Shown here: one piece after another, positions 38,350-50,700 of the stretch | How the letters are laid out: every line of letters starts with the position of its first letter | Numbering within the stretch: the first letter of the stretch is position 1 | Assembly: GCF_030848805.1 (NCBI RefSeq) | Contig: NC_092365.1 | Location: 20,851,395-20,915,394 of the forward strand | From: Temnothorax longispinosus | Lineage: Eukaryota > Arthropoda > Insecta > Hymenoptera > Formicidae | Reading direction: 5' to 3' | Length of the DNA stretch: 64,000 bases | Made by a program: the position numbers and the translations under genes | Notes under the pieces: model-generated | The model's input: the letters and a program-made list of their open reading frames with translations, nothing else | What the model was told of the DNA's origin: nothing | The model's database searches: none

Positions 38350-38635
38350 CCCTAGCTAGCTACACTTATTTTCGAATCTTTAATTCGCCACACTCCGGTC
38401 CGTGAGACCGCTCGAATTTATCGCATTGTCATTTTTATTCTAATTAATATTTTTAAGCTTGTAGTGTACTGTAGAAATGGGAAATACAGACTTTGAATAA
38501 GATTTTTATGATAATATCAGGTCAAGAAAATAATTTGAATTTAAACTAAACTTATTATAAGGAAACTAGAAAATTATGTTATTATGTAAAAACTAGAAAA
38601 CCGAAAAATTGAACCGGAGTGTGGCGAGCTAGGGT
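38350..38635. mobile_element. Inverted-repeat element with a TTAA left flank
   Basis: The left end reads CCCTAGCT and, 28 bp later, CGCCACACTCCGGT. The right end carries the exact reverse complement of both parts without the 28-bp spacer (ACCGGAGTGTGGCGAGCTAGGG). TTAA precedes the left end at 38346-38349 but is absent at the right. It fits a decayed TTAA-type MITE with an insertion in one arm. Confidence 0.55.
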
Positions 38636-41483
38636 GGTCAGGCACGGTAATGTACCAAGATGACCCATAACTTAACATCTTTAGGTTTAACAATAGATCT
38701 TCCAACAAGGTAGAACTTTCTTAAGAGAACAAGAGTTAATAAAGAAAAAGGTTTCCTTTAATAGAAATTAAGCTCACAATCAGTCGGCAAATCAGTATTG
38801 AAAGATTTATGTTACTCTTCCATTTTTTTAATAAGACACCAATCGTTACGATGAAATTTTACCATGCTGCATAATAGATGATCGTTTAAGAAGGAAAGTC
38901 GTGTAGAAAGCGACAAAAGATAAAGGACAGAAGCTGGACAATAGAGCTCACGTTGAGTAGCCACCTGTATTTGCAGGTATCCGAAAGCCTCTGCGAAGAA
39001 ACAATACTGCCTTTTCCACGCGCCGCGTGCGTCCGTATCAGGCGGCGAAGACAAACGGAAGCAGTCGCGTGACTGCTCCTTGCGCCGGATATTTGATACA
39101 TTCGGTCAGCAGCATTTCGTCATCTGCTCGCTACAAGATGCCCAGTCGTCGGAGTCAGTTACCTCTCGATCGTCCTATATAGAGACGTGTTTCTCGATGA
39201 AAACAGAATTATATCATTTTGAATTCTTTTTTTAAATCTCGTTATCCGAGAAGATGCGTTAACGGAGCAACGCATTGACGTTCTTGGCGGAAATGAGATG
39301 ACGTCTGTACATCGTCGTGTTTGTCGCACTGTATCGGGAACAAGTGGCGAATAGGATATGCGCAAACAGCTGCCGTTGGGTTGCAGATGCTCTGAAAATT
39401 TTGAAATTCCAGCCACGCGTCGTAAATGGTGGAGTGCCGCGACTGGATGCATCTTTGATGCGCGCAAAGGATCGCAGTTTTCGAATCTTTCGAAATCCGA
39501 TTAAAGCCTTGATAAAAGCAACTTTTATAATTGAATACATTTATAACACTCTAAGCTAGACAGCGAAGAATTAAATTAGCAGTCGCGGATGATTGATGCT
39601 CTTCTTCAAGATGATTTGGCTCATAAAATTTAGCCCCGGTTTGTTTAACTCTCAATTACTATCAATTTTATTCAGATCACGTAACATTTGATAAATGACC
39701 TATAAAAGCTAACGTGACGTTTAGTCCTGCGCGAAGAAATGAAGCTAGTGTAAGTCTCGCTTTATCTCGTGTCTTTACAAGTCCAATTAACTCGCCATTT
39801 AGCGTTTAGATTTACATCTTATAAAAACGCATTTTTTTTTATCCTGCGTTGCATCTAACCGACGCACCGACCGACCTCTCCGTATATATGAGGCTAAAAC
39901 GACCACAAGTAATTGAGCCAGTTTACCCACGCGTCGCAAAAACCGAGGCGGAGGAAACATTTAACGCAGGATGTTGCTGTGCATTTTGTGCGTGCAGCTC
40001 GCACTCGTTTATTTCTCTCTTCGAGCCGCGTATATAGCGTCGAACGCTTTGCACGATGTAGAAAAAGGACGAGGAAAAATTGCCGGTTGGGAGTTAGCTC
40101 TGCTTTCCAGAGAGCGAGCGAGAATACAGTGACACCGTTCTTCGAGAGAACGACGATGCTCAAGGTCGGCACCGCAATTTCAGTCAATTTAGGTCTTCAA
40201 CGCGCTACGAACTGTAATTCGCAGGATTTTTATGGACGTCGGATTGATAATAATTGATGCTTTCCTTTCACGAGTGATGCAAACATTCTTCCGTTTTTTT
40301 GCACGCGATAAAAGTGGCTGAAGTTAACGTTTAAGTTTCTTAATTATATAGAATATCATATCAGAATTTTAATCGATTGTCCTATAAATTATATAACTGG
40401 AAGTGATTAGAGGACCAATTCCTAAAATTCGTACATCACTCAATGACACGAGAAAGTAGAACTTTTATTATTATTAAACAATTTTATTATATTATTGTCC
40501 AGTTAAATGATATAATAGCATGCTCTCATCCTCTCGAAGGATACTGACGATAAAATGTGAGGCTCCGATGCGAGTGTTTTTCATCATATCTCGTTTCTTA
40601 ATGGACCTGTATGATAATTGCGCGGTTTTTACGAGTCTTATTTAATTTGTAAAGATATCGTGGGGAGCTTCGGGAAGTTAGATCTATTTGTGGTAGAGCG
40701 TATAGAGAGAAAGCAAAAACGTACAGCCGAGATTCTGAACAATGCGGGAGGAAGGCGTGACGGTGAGCTTTACGAATCTCCGTCGATCCAGCTGCTCGTA
40801 CCTACGTATTGTACATTTACCGTCGACCTTTCGAAGCCTCCCACCTCCACGCGATAGTTCGTTCAGATAGCCTGAATGCCGGTAAAAGACGGCCGACGAG
40901 TTGCCCCTGTTGGTGGGGGTGGAACAGCTGTTTCGTTCAGTGAGAGGAGAGCCTGAATCGTGAATATTTAAAGATCCCAATGTCCTATGTTGATTCTGCG
41001 CGCTTTCGATATGTTTCTTAACGATAATTTCCGATGACAATGAAATACGATTACATTTTCTCACGAATACATAGTCAAATCAAATTTCACGAAAAGGAGA
41101 AAAACCTATCATTTTATTGCTGCTTTAATTTAACAGTACGATATTTTTTAGTCGATTTCCCATTTGCTTTACAAAAAAAACATAACGTTGTCATTCATTT
41201 TTGTGAAATTTTGACTAGTCAGTCTGAAAGACAGATTGATGACGAGTTGAAGCTCGTAGATGAAAAAAGGAAATCCTGTCAGGAAGCGCAGGCAGGATAG
41301 CCAGATGTTGAAGGTAATTAAATCGCAAATAGAAGCAAGACGCGTTTCTCACGCGTGGCTCGACGGTGGCGGATTGTAAACCTTGTGGAACGTTGTTATC
41401 CTTAAAAATTAGACTTTTGAGTCACAAAACGGACAGAGAAAAATTCAAACAGGGCCTTTGTTGTTTGTCAACGAAATAAGTAA
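38636..41483. other. Intergenic DNA, no supported gene
   Basis: Mixed composition with several frames of 80-126 codons that overlap on opposite strands (39150-39560, 39890-40260, 40680-41060). None has a domain, signal peptide or convincing splice context. Confidence 0.4.
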
Positions 41484-41673
41484 CACTGAGAGAAATTTTT
41501 TGCTGTATTAGCAAATCATTTGTCACTATAGTGACAACAAACACTTGGTTTGCTGCGAGAGCTAATTAATTTAACAATAGTATAGCAAACCTTTTGTTGC
41601 AATAGCAAAAAGTTTGCTCTCGCAGCAAATCAAATTTTGTAGTCGTTGCAAATCACTTAAATTTCTCTCAGTG
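41484..41673. mobile_element. MITE with CACTGAGAGAAATTT termini, 190 bp
   Basis: The left end CACTGAGAGAAATTT is mirrored at the right end by AAATTTCTCTCAGTG. The interior is built of variants of a GCAAA/TTTGC motif in both directions, including TTTGCTGCGAGAGC against GCTCTCGCAGCAAA. There is no coding capacity, and no target duplication longer than 2 bp is evident. Confidence 0.7.
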
Positions 41674-42676
41674 AACTTAATAGCAGAATAGTAAATTGCA
41701 ATATATTATTGTATTTTTGCTATTTTTATTATTAATTAAAAAAAAAGATAATGAGAAAAGCCGAATTTGAAAAGCTGAAAAATTCTTTTCATGACTTAAC
41801 GTTTTAATATGTACCAGATGTCGGGGAATAATTAAATCGTTGTCACGAAAGATCCCTGTTCTTCCCATCATTTTGACGTAACTAAGCTCTCGTATTTCTA
41901 TGGTCGAAGCAGGAACAGGAAGGACATGTCCCCTCGAGGGAGAGAAAAAACTGTGGGTTAATCCAACGAGGAACCGTCTTGTCGTGTGGGCACAAAGTAA
42001 TTTAATCTAGGCAGTTTTACAGCTTCTATCGATATTAATTATAAAGCTGTTTTGACGTAGGTTTTGACATATATTCGAAAGATATATAATCAGAAACAAA
42101 CTCGAGTGGAGGGAGAAACAGAATTTTATTTATTAACAATGTGTTTAACAAATATTTATTATTATATAATTATATAATCGTACACACACATATGGAAATG
42201 AGCAAAATTAAATGAACATTAATACGCTGTTAGATTTCGAAGAAGATCAATAACTTTCTAAAAAATTATCAGAGTTCTTTACACTTGTTATGAAACGTAG
42301 CCTGTAATATCGTTTGACCTCATAAAGTTTCTTGGCTGTGAAATTGAGAAAGCCGTGGTAATGTCGTTACCACGTGTGAATCTTTCTGCTGCATCCGATT
42401 GCAGCGGCGTGCAATTGCAACGCGTACACTTTAACGATAGGCCTCAAACGGAAAAAAGGGAAACTTGAAATAGCCGTTGTCAGAGATAGGAGTCTCTCAG
42501 ACTCCTGGGAACGCGGTTCCCGCCAATTTCTTGACGGGTGCTCGAGGCGGTGTAACGGCCGTTGGTCCGAGATGCTTCGAAAGTGGCAGGTGCAACTCGG
42601 GCCAAACTTCATTAAACACAATCCCATCTGCGCCCTCATACTTCCAAGACGTCTCGTGGCCTCCGTAACTTTTTGA

Positions 42677-42724
<48 letters not shown>

Positions 42725-43868
42725 GAGAAGAAAGGAGCCTTAGCAACTCCGGAACCTCCGGTTGGCGTATCTGTTCTTCGTTTCTTTTTCTTCTTCTTTT
42801 ATCTTTGCTCGCGAGACGAGCAGATTGACTTGTCCGACGCAATTGCTCGAAACTACACGCTCTGCGTGACAACAACTGAACCGTGACAGGTGTCTGTTCT
42901 CGCGCAACGGAAAAAGTATGTAAAAGAAAAGGAAATATACGTTTGTGAAAACACTATGTTTAAATAATTTATATGTGTAGCGTAAAAGTTCTCAGTGCCT
43001 TTATGCGTTTGTAAAAAAAAAAAGATTTTTAACACTATCGAGAAGGGCAGAGATAGCTGAAAATTTCAGTAATTGCGATGCAAAATTGTTTAAACACGCT
43101 TCCTTCTTCCTTACTTAATGTACATTAAGATAAAGAGGAAAGATTACAGGTGCGTAATTTCGCACAGGTAATTTTGCAAACAGCTATTTTGAGATTTTTC
43201 TCACCTTGGGCCAATTTTGAAGGTGACGAGTGTGCGCGCTTTCTGTATTAATAAAAATTATTGGGATTTCAGAAGACTGCGAAGCGAGTCAAGTCGGTTG
43301 AACACAAATTATTTCTCGGAAAGAAGAAGAGGCCACGAGCGCGTGGCTGGACCTTCTGGCACGCGTGCCTGGTCCTTTAGACCCTTGAGATTTATTGATT
43401 TTAGAATGTCTAGTTAGTGTGAGAAGGAAAAAGATTGACCTGAGATCTGACGCAAATAACGTTTATCATGTACCCGCATTGTTCTCACATCGATTGAGGG
43501 TCGAATGGCACGTGTAATAATCGTTAATTCATCAATTACGCGAGTACGTCGAAAACACACTGCGACAAAGTAAAAACTTGAATACCCTATAATTTATTAT
43601 TTAATAATTAAACTGGTAATTCTGTAAACATACGTTCGTCATAATTCAGAATTGCCCTTATATGAAAAATTGTTACCACAAATTTTCTTCAGATTGCATC
43701 AATATTGTTTTATTTATTTAAACGCAATATTTGTATACGATATATGATCTACTTACCGATAACAGGATGTCTTACGTAGTGCGCTATCGGTGTAATAAAG
43801 AGGCAACACTTGTTATTCCATTAAAAAGTCTTCAAAGGTTTATACATTTTCCAATAAATTTCTGCAAA
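41674..43868. other. Intergenic DNA, no supported gene
   Basis: AT-rich DNA with a CpG-richer patch at 42360-42660. Short frames only, one of them an artefact of the (GA)n tract. Confidence 0.4.
42681..42721. repeat. (GA)n microsatellite
   Basis: About 20 uninterrupted GA units. Confidence 0.95.
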
Positions 43869-44135
43869 ATGAACGACACCAAAAGACACTTTTCACAGCT
43901 TACCCTTCGCGCGATGTCGTCAAAGAAGTTCAGTTCAAACGAGGAGCGAGGAATAATAGGCTTTACAGGATCTTTAAATTTTAAAGGGACGGTGCCCGAA
44001 CAGCTGATGCTTTCTAAGATACCCAGGTATCCTTCCCAACAAATTCGAGAACATTTTGAAAGGAGCAAGTCAATCGATGTCAGAAAATATCAGCTGCAAG
44101 AATATACAAATTTGATAATATTCTTTATTTTGTAA
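43869..44135 (+). CDS. Unrecognised small protein (88 residues) or terminal exon
   Basis: ATG at 43869 lies in the context CAAAATG, a very good insect start. The frame is also open 46 codons further upstream, to 43731. The protein is basic and hydrophilic with an IIGFTGSLNFKGTVP segment and a charged, probably helical stretch (QIREHFERSKSIDVRKY). It ends in a hydrophobic tail. No family was recognised. The sequence is AT-rich, so a 134-codon open frame is less likely by chance than in the CpG islands. It converges on the minus-strand frame ending at 44230. Confidence 0.42.
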   Translation: MNDTKRHFSQLTLRAMSSKKFSSNEERGIIGFTGSLNFKGTVPEQLMLSKIPRYPSQQIREHFERSKSIDVRKYQLQEYTNLIIFFIL

Positions 44136-44229
44136 TATAAATAATACTTTCGTTCTCTCTTTTTCTCTTTCTGTAACTTTATTACTTTTATAATAATATA
44201 AATACTCTGTTAGTAGTTAAAATACTATA

Positions 44230-44523
44230 TTATCGGGCCGATTCGGAATGGTTTGCTTCTAATATTTTCCTATAGTTCTCACGGTGATAGAAATAATGTC
44301 TCCCGTATGTTTCACATGATACTGGACATTCCCACTGACCAATTAATGCGGATAATCGTAAATTTTGCTGTGGCATCTGCCGCGAGTGATATGATATCCA
44401 GGTGTTAAACGAAGGGTGTGTCTGTAACGTTTGATATTTTTTTTCTGCCGGAATCGGTATGAAATACGATCTTTTTCCGGTACGCGTCGCCGAGCGAGTG
44501 CATCGTAGGTGACATTCTCGTCG
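44230..44523 (-). CDS. Unrecognised terminal exon, Cys/His/Tyr-containing protein
   Basis: The frame is open for 97 codons without needing an ATG (upstream stop at 44524-44526) and ends in TAA at 44230-44232. It contains an in-frame ATG at the MPQQN position, followed by LRLSALIGQWECPVSCETYG and a Tyr/His-rich GRHYFYHRENYRK segment. The C-terminus is polar. A possible internal acceptor, CGTTACAG, lies at 44422. This composition is more protein-like than the longer-ATG frame overlapping it (44343-44615). Family unknown. It faces the plus-strand gene at 43869-44135 with a 94-bp gap. Confidence 0.38.
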   Translation of the reverse strand, partial: RRECHLRCTRSATRTGKRSYFIPIPAEKKYQTLQTHPSFNTWISYHSRQMPQQNLRLSALIGQWECPVSCETYGRHYFYHRENYRKILEANHSESAR

Positions 44524-44876
44524 TTACGTGGATACGTCGGCGGCTGGTAGTGGTAAACTCGTAAAATGTTGAGTATAATGCAACGTTTTATAAATAATTG
44601 TATTATAGATGACATCGTATCGACATTGCTTCGAGACTTGAATCGAAATCAATATATGTAAATGAAGGATGTGTGCCTCACAGAATGCACCCCGGCTGAT
44701 CAACGTTCACACGATTGCGCAGATGGCGTCGTAAATGTTACAGTTTATCAAGTAACAAGGTAATTGGGGTGGGCGTAACCGTGACGGATACAGGGGCGAT
44801 CGAAACCCCAAACTATTTGTTAAGTCTAGCTAATTAAAGAACGCTGGGTTTCCCAGCGTCATACACAATCTTTATT

Positions 44877-45376
44877 NNNNNNNNNNNNNNNNNNNNNNNN
44901 NNNNNNNNNNNNNNNNNNNNNNNNNNNNNNNNNNNNNNNNNNNNNNNNNNNNNNNNNNNNNNNNNNNNNNNNNNNNNNNNNNNNNNNNNNNNNNNNNNNN
45001 NNNNNNNNNNNNNNNNNNNNNNNNNNNNNNNNNNNNNNNNNNNNNNNNNNNNNNNNNNNNNNNNNNNNNNNNNNNNNNNNNNNNNNNNNNNNNNNNNNNN
45101 NNNNNNNNNNNNNNNNNNNNNNNNNNNNNNNNNNNNNNNNNNNNNNNNNNNNNNNNNNNNNNNNNNNNNNNNNNNNNNNNNNNNNNNNNNNNNNNNNNNN
45201 NNNNNNNNNNNNNNNNNNNNNNNNNNNNNNNNNNNNNNNNNNNNNNNNNNNNNNNNNNNNNNNNNNNNNNNNNNNNNNNNNNNNNNNNNNNNNNNNNNNN
45301 NNNNNNNNNNNNNNNNNNNNNNNNNNNNNNNNNNNNNNNNNNNNNNNNNNNNNNNNNNNNNNNNNNNNNNNNNNNN
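44877..45376. other. Assembly gap of 500 N
   Basis: Exactly 500 N, so probably a fixed-size placeholder of unknown true length. Reading frames that cross it are meaningless. Confidence 0.99.
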
Positions 45377-46630
45377 CCAACCGAATTGCATATCGCAAGT
45401 GCAAACGTCCCAATTTTCCATTGCTAAACATCATATCGAATGTAAATAATATATTTTCAATGCAATTCAATGAATCGAGATATTTGTATAACAGGATACG
45501 CGTTCGATGAATAATAAACAGGAATGGGTTAACGCTTACATTTCGAGACATTCTTTTTCTTCCGTTTGGGTTAGCTTTTAATTTAATCGAGATGAAACCG
45601 ATCACGCGGGTTCGACGAACATTTGTACATACAATAAGTGTATGCGCATGTATAAAAATATATGTAAGAGCGAGGTATCTATACATAAATATTATAAATA
45701 TGTATATATTATATATTTATATGTATACATATTATACATATATATTATAAATATGTGTTTACATATATATATTTATATAAATATATGTATACATGTGTAT
45801 TCATGACTGGCCCGGAAATAGTGACCCTCTCGGTCGTCCCGATCATAATCTTAAAGACGGATATGTATATGGCATGTATTGTTTATCTGTTGCTTTGCAA
45901 TCAGCAAGGTCCAGTTAATAACATGTGCATGGATTCAAGTCGTATTACACGTTCGCCAGGTCACAAAGAAGAGAGGAACAGAGAAAGAGAAAAGAGAAGA
46001 GAAAAAGAGGGAATACAAAGTCCAAAATATTTAATTATTTAAACGTTTCACAGACTATAACTTGCTATGATAACGAAGGAAAGCATTTTTTATTAAAGTG
46101 TGACTGGCAATTATGCATAACTTATTAACGATAAATAATGACCATTGTACTTTCAGATACTTATACTTAAATCGTTTTATGTCAATAATAATTATGCAAT
46201 CCCTTTAATTATGTAATACGTATATGTTTAAAGATTATGTATTAATATTGGTACAGTTATTTTTCTTTCCTTTTCGGAGAAAATTACACTGAAAAAAAGC
46301 ATTAATCGATTATTCACTTAAAATTTACCTGCCTCTCTTACAAATGTCCCGATGATGCTTGTTGAATGTCATTCGCAGCTAAGTGCTTTTTCAATCTTTC
46401 AAGTAAAGATTATTAAAAGTATTTTTAGCTTTGTCCTTACGAGCAGTTCTTAAGGACAGTCGATATTTGCATGAAACGTCCGATATGAAATAAACGAGAC
46501 AATGAAAAACACCTTAGAGTCACGTTTCCGCGATGCGGGTACATGATTACGTCTACACGCAAGGTGCACCTAAGGCATATCGATTATTGATTCCGTTGTA
46601 AATAGACGCGAATAATAAATTTATCAAAAC

Positions 46631-46677
46631 ATGTAATGTGAATGTGTATGATGCAAATGTATATGTGAGTGTCTGTA
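46631..46677. repeat. Direct repeat, copy 1
   Basis: ATGTAATGTGAATGTGTATG followed by further identical sequence to GTGTCTGTA. A second copy lies at 46949-46993, differing mainly by a 2-bp deletion. The 317-bp spacing has no coding content. It may be a duplicated fragment of a mobile element. Confidence 0.75.
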
Positions 46678-46948
46678 GTAATCATGATTTCATAGAATAC
46701 GACAAATTCGTATTTTTCCTTAATCAAAAAAAAATAATAACTTCTATTAAAAAACTTATTTTATAATAAAGATAACTTACATGTTATACATATTTTTTTT
46801 GGAAGAATAAAAATGAATTGTAACTGCCCGATTTATATCAAATGTTCTTATTCTTATTATTCCTATTTTTTATTTCAGATTAGTACAGTATAGTAAATTG
46901 TAAACGTTGCTTCCACCTTTTCCTAAACGTTTATATATAAATTAAAAA

Positions 46949-46993
46949 TGTAATGTGAATGTGTATGATCAAATGTATATGTGAGTGTCTGTA
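46949..46993. repeat. Direct repeat, copy 2
   Basis: Second copy of the 46631-46677 repeat, in the same orientation. Confidence 0.75.
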
Positions 46994-47603
46994 TTCGAGC
47001 TCTGGTCTCGTGAGTTTGCTAACAATATAAACCCAAGTGATTGTGCGGATCAATCCCCCTGCAGGAACGTATTTGTGTGTGTGTGTGTGTGTCTATGTCA
47101 TAAGATCTGTTATTTTAGCTTTTTAGAATTATATTTTATATAAATTTATTTTTTACAAATTTATTTATTATATAACAATAATAATATTTATATATATAAA
47201 CACACTAGTTTTTAATATTTGCTTAGAATTAAATTCACTTTTCTATTAATATTATAAACTGCATAGATATTAAATTGATTTGAATGTTTTGGAAAGCGCT
47301 TCATAATTAGTCCGAAAATAGTGAACGGTGTCAAAACTCTTACTTGAGGAATTCTCTTTTTTATTATTATGAAAAATACAAAGGTGGAGTTTCTCTCGTA
47401 CGACTAACTTGAAAAATTAGGAAGTTATATTGTAGAATGTAGTGACATCTTGCGAGAGATATAAAAGAGTTGGATAAGTCAGAGGATATTTTTATCAAAG
47501 GAGCAGTATTATTCAGTATTATCAGAAGAAGATACTACAGTGAAATCTGCATAACGTTATATGTATATCTTATGTTGATGATACATATACGGTTTATTAA
47601 TAA

Positions 47604-47724
47604 AAAATTTTCGAAATTAGCTTTTTAATAATTCTTAATATTGTCACACATTCTAAAATAATATATACTATTTTAAAATGTATGACAATATTAAGAATTA
47701 TTAAAAAACTAATTTCGAAAAACT
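47604..47724. mobile_element. AT-rich palindromic element, about 121 bp
   Basis: The left arm has TTCGAAATTAG and ATAATTCTTAATATTGTCA. The right arm carries their reverse complements (TGACAATATTAAGAATTAT and CTAATTTCGAA). The arms of about 55 bp differ at only a few positions. No coding capacity; MITE-like or a foldback. Confidence 0.65.
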
Positions 47725-50700
47725 TTATATATAAAATATACAAAATAAAGTATAATTATATACACATAAATACATACCTATATAAACTAATCTATTATCT
47801 CTTAAATATATGTATATAATCTAAATATATCTACCTAAAAAAACATTTCTGGCAAAAAATCGTTTGAATTAAATCTATTTAAAAATAATATTGAAATAGT
47901 TATAATTTATTTTTTATAAAAAAATGTAATTACGATATCTATGTCGCCATTAATCATTTGACCAATCTACATCATAAACTACATAAAACGTTTTAAACGT
48001 CTATATTCACGCAGTCGATCTTTATGCTGATAAATGCCATTTCTGACATACATTTCATTGTTCTTTTATCACGCCCCGCGCACGTCCGAGAGCAGAAAAG
48101 CACAGGTGAAGCATGCACGTGGGGGAGTTCTTCCGCTTTTACAATCGTAAAACCGCAGGTGCATGGCTTGTCACACAATGAACAATGCTCGAACACCTCG
48201 AACGAGTTCGTATAAATTATGCGAATGCAGTTTATGCAAATTACGATTTTCGCGAAACGTTCTCGTTTTCGAGTCTGCGAGCGAAACGGTAATTTTTCCT
48301 TTATTCTAGCACCACAAATTAATTTAATTTTCATAAATTGATCTTATAATTAGGCACTAATTGACACATGTAGCCTGCTGCTGTGCAATGGCTCTTTTTC
48401 ATTTTTGTATTTCTGATGGAATATATATATGTATATACCAATGCATTATTATTGTGGTATAAAATAGCGCGATTAGTATATGCTTGTTTCATTAATTTAG
48501 TATCATTTTACGGATATTCTTTTTCTCTCTTTCTTTCTTTCTATTGCTCAAATCACATTTTACAGAAATAAAGAAGTTCATGAAATAAATAGCTTCCAGA
48601 AATTAATAAATCGTATAATAAATATAATATCTTATTACATATATTCATAATATTTTGCAAATTATTATCATGATATAATTTTAACATATCTTTAAATACC
48701 TTTGTCACAAAATTAATTTTATTTTCAAAGTGTTCTTGGTACGTGCAATTAATATTTTCGCGGAATTTATTCTAACTGAAACGACATGAAGCTAAAAAAA
48801 GCGTCACGAAGGCGTGATAAAGGCGTAATGTACAATTCGTTTCCCACGAAGCCATTCAAGTATGACGGATGAGGAACTGCTCGCGCGTGCAAAGTTTAAG
48901 TTTCGCGGAATTTGATAGCTTGATCGTCAACGCGTGCATGATCGATCACACGAACCATATGGTTCACGTGCCCCCAGCATGGAAGTAATGGGTCATGGTT
49001 ACATAAAGAAGACCTTAAACAGCGATCAGCCGATCACGCTCTGTTCTTACGTTTCGAAAGCTGATATACAGCGCAGATGTTAGGGAAAAATACGATCCCA
49101 TTAAACAATTTCAACAAGCATTCGATCAATACTGCAGCAGAAACTTAATTTAAAACGAAAATTACATAAACACACAGGTCTTTCTCAGCAGATTACATTA
49201 AAATAAAATTATAAATTTTCGAGATCTTTTTTCTTATACATATCTTCTATAGTCAAGAATAATTATTCTGGATTAAGTCAATTATCTGACATAATTAAAT
49301 CGTGAGGTTTAATTAAGACACTAAAGTCTCCTTAACCGTGCCAATAATGGATAATTTTCTACGTGTTGCAAACGAAATGAGGCTCGTCCAATAAAATTTG
49401 CATAATCAATCAGCATATTAACATTTGATGAAATTTACTATCCTTTTTGTTTCATTGTGAAGGTCTATTGATATGTTATCGTGGCCATTGTCATTTCTGT
49501 GAATGATAAGTCGAATCGATTCCTCATCGAGAGAAAGATAAAACCATTCGTGGGAAAAACGGACAAAATATACATCATTTTGATTATAAATTAGACAGAA
49601 TAAGAAATAGTAAATTATAATTGTTAATTGGAAAATAATAATTGTAATAATTGTACGGTGACAATGAGAAATGCGTGCGCTTTGCCAATTAATTAAAATC
49701 TTAAATACAAAATATAACTATCTTGAAATGTTCATTTTTGATACTTTTAGAGTTTTTTCTTGTTATATCAAATCGATTACTCAATAATGTGTTAAATTAA
49801 TATCAATGACTGTGCGATTATGGGAAGTTATATCGACACAGGAAGCGCATTTCCCCTCCTCCTCCTCCTCCTCCTCCTCCTCCACGATCCCCCCCGTCAC
49901 GATTTCAATTTCGTCGCGATGGGCTCTCAATCCGGAAGTCGATGCTTTCGAAAGGAAATACCTTCAAAGGATTCTGTCGGCCGACCGTTTCCTGTAAACG
50001 CACCAACGGAAATTTTAATTTTTATGAAACGCATAATAAGCATCGGCTGCCACTTGTCCCGGGATTACGAAGCCGCGGATGCACTTTTAAGGAATGGTAG
50101 AAAGTATCAGACAGCGGTGAATGATGTTACATGTATGCAATTACGAAACATATAAAATGGTCAAAATTACAGCTATAATACTCAGCGATACATATAAAGC
50201 AGCGAATTGCGCGAGTGAATAATATCAAGGTGTAGTGAAAAAAAAAAAAACAATTTTGATGAAAGAAATGTAACATAAGTTACGTTATTTTATATAGCTG
50301 TGAGATTAGGACAAAATTGTTAAGATAAAAATATTTTGAGAGATTTCTTAATTAACATATTATTAAATTCAAATATGATTAGGCTTTCGTCTTTCTTCAG
50401 TCTTTCATCCACTCTGATTTAACAGTGTTGCTCGCCACGCCAAATTGCAGGTAAAAGGTTAAGTTTTTAGTAACAGACGTTACGCCGGTTTCTTCAAGTT
50501 CGCTGCGAGCGCATTCGTTAGTATACCTCCGTGTTATTTACGGATATTACAATTATCTCGTAAAACTTTTTACGCTTCGACGTGTTACGGACGATCGCCG
50601 TCGCAGCCGTTTCTCACGAGGGAAAAAGCGCTTCTGCGAGGACGGTTGCTTCACGCAACATAAATTTTACGCGTGGAACCGTGGACTCTCTCCGTTCGCG

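Larger units (their letters stand above)
45377..47603. other. AT-rich intergenic DNA with simple repeats
   Basis: TA-rich tracts at 45690-45800, (TG)n at 47074-47092 and a diverged 46-bp direct repeat. The frame at 45755-46042 has no domain, and no gene is supported. Confidence 0.45.

Noticed and set aside
44840..44862. Hairpin ACGCTGGGTTTCCCAGCGT, considered as a histone-type stem-loop
   Set aside because: The loop and stem do not match the histone 3' consensus, and no histone gene is nearby.
44834..45686. 195- and 275-codon frames on the minus strand
   Set aside because: They consist almost entirely of the N gap.
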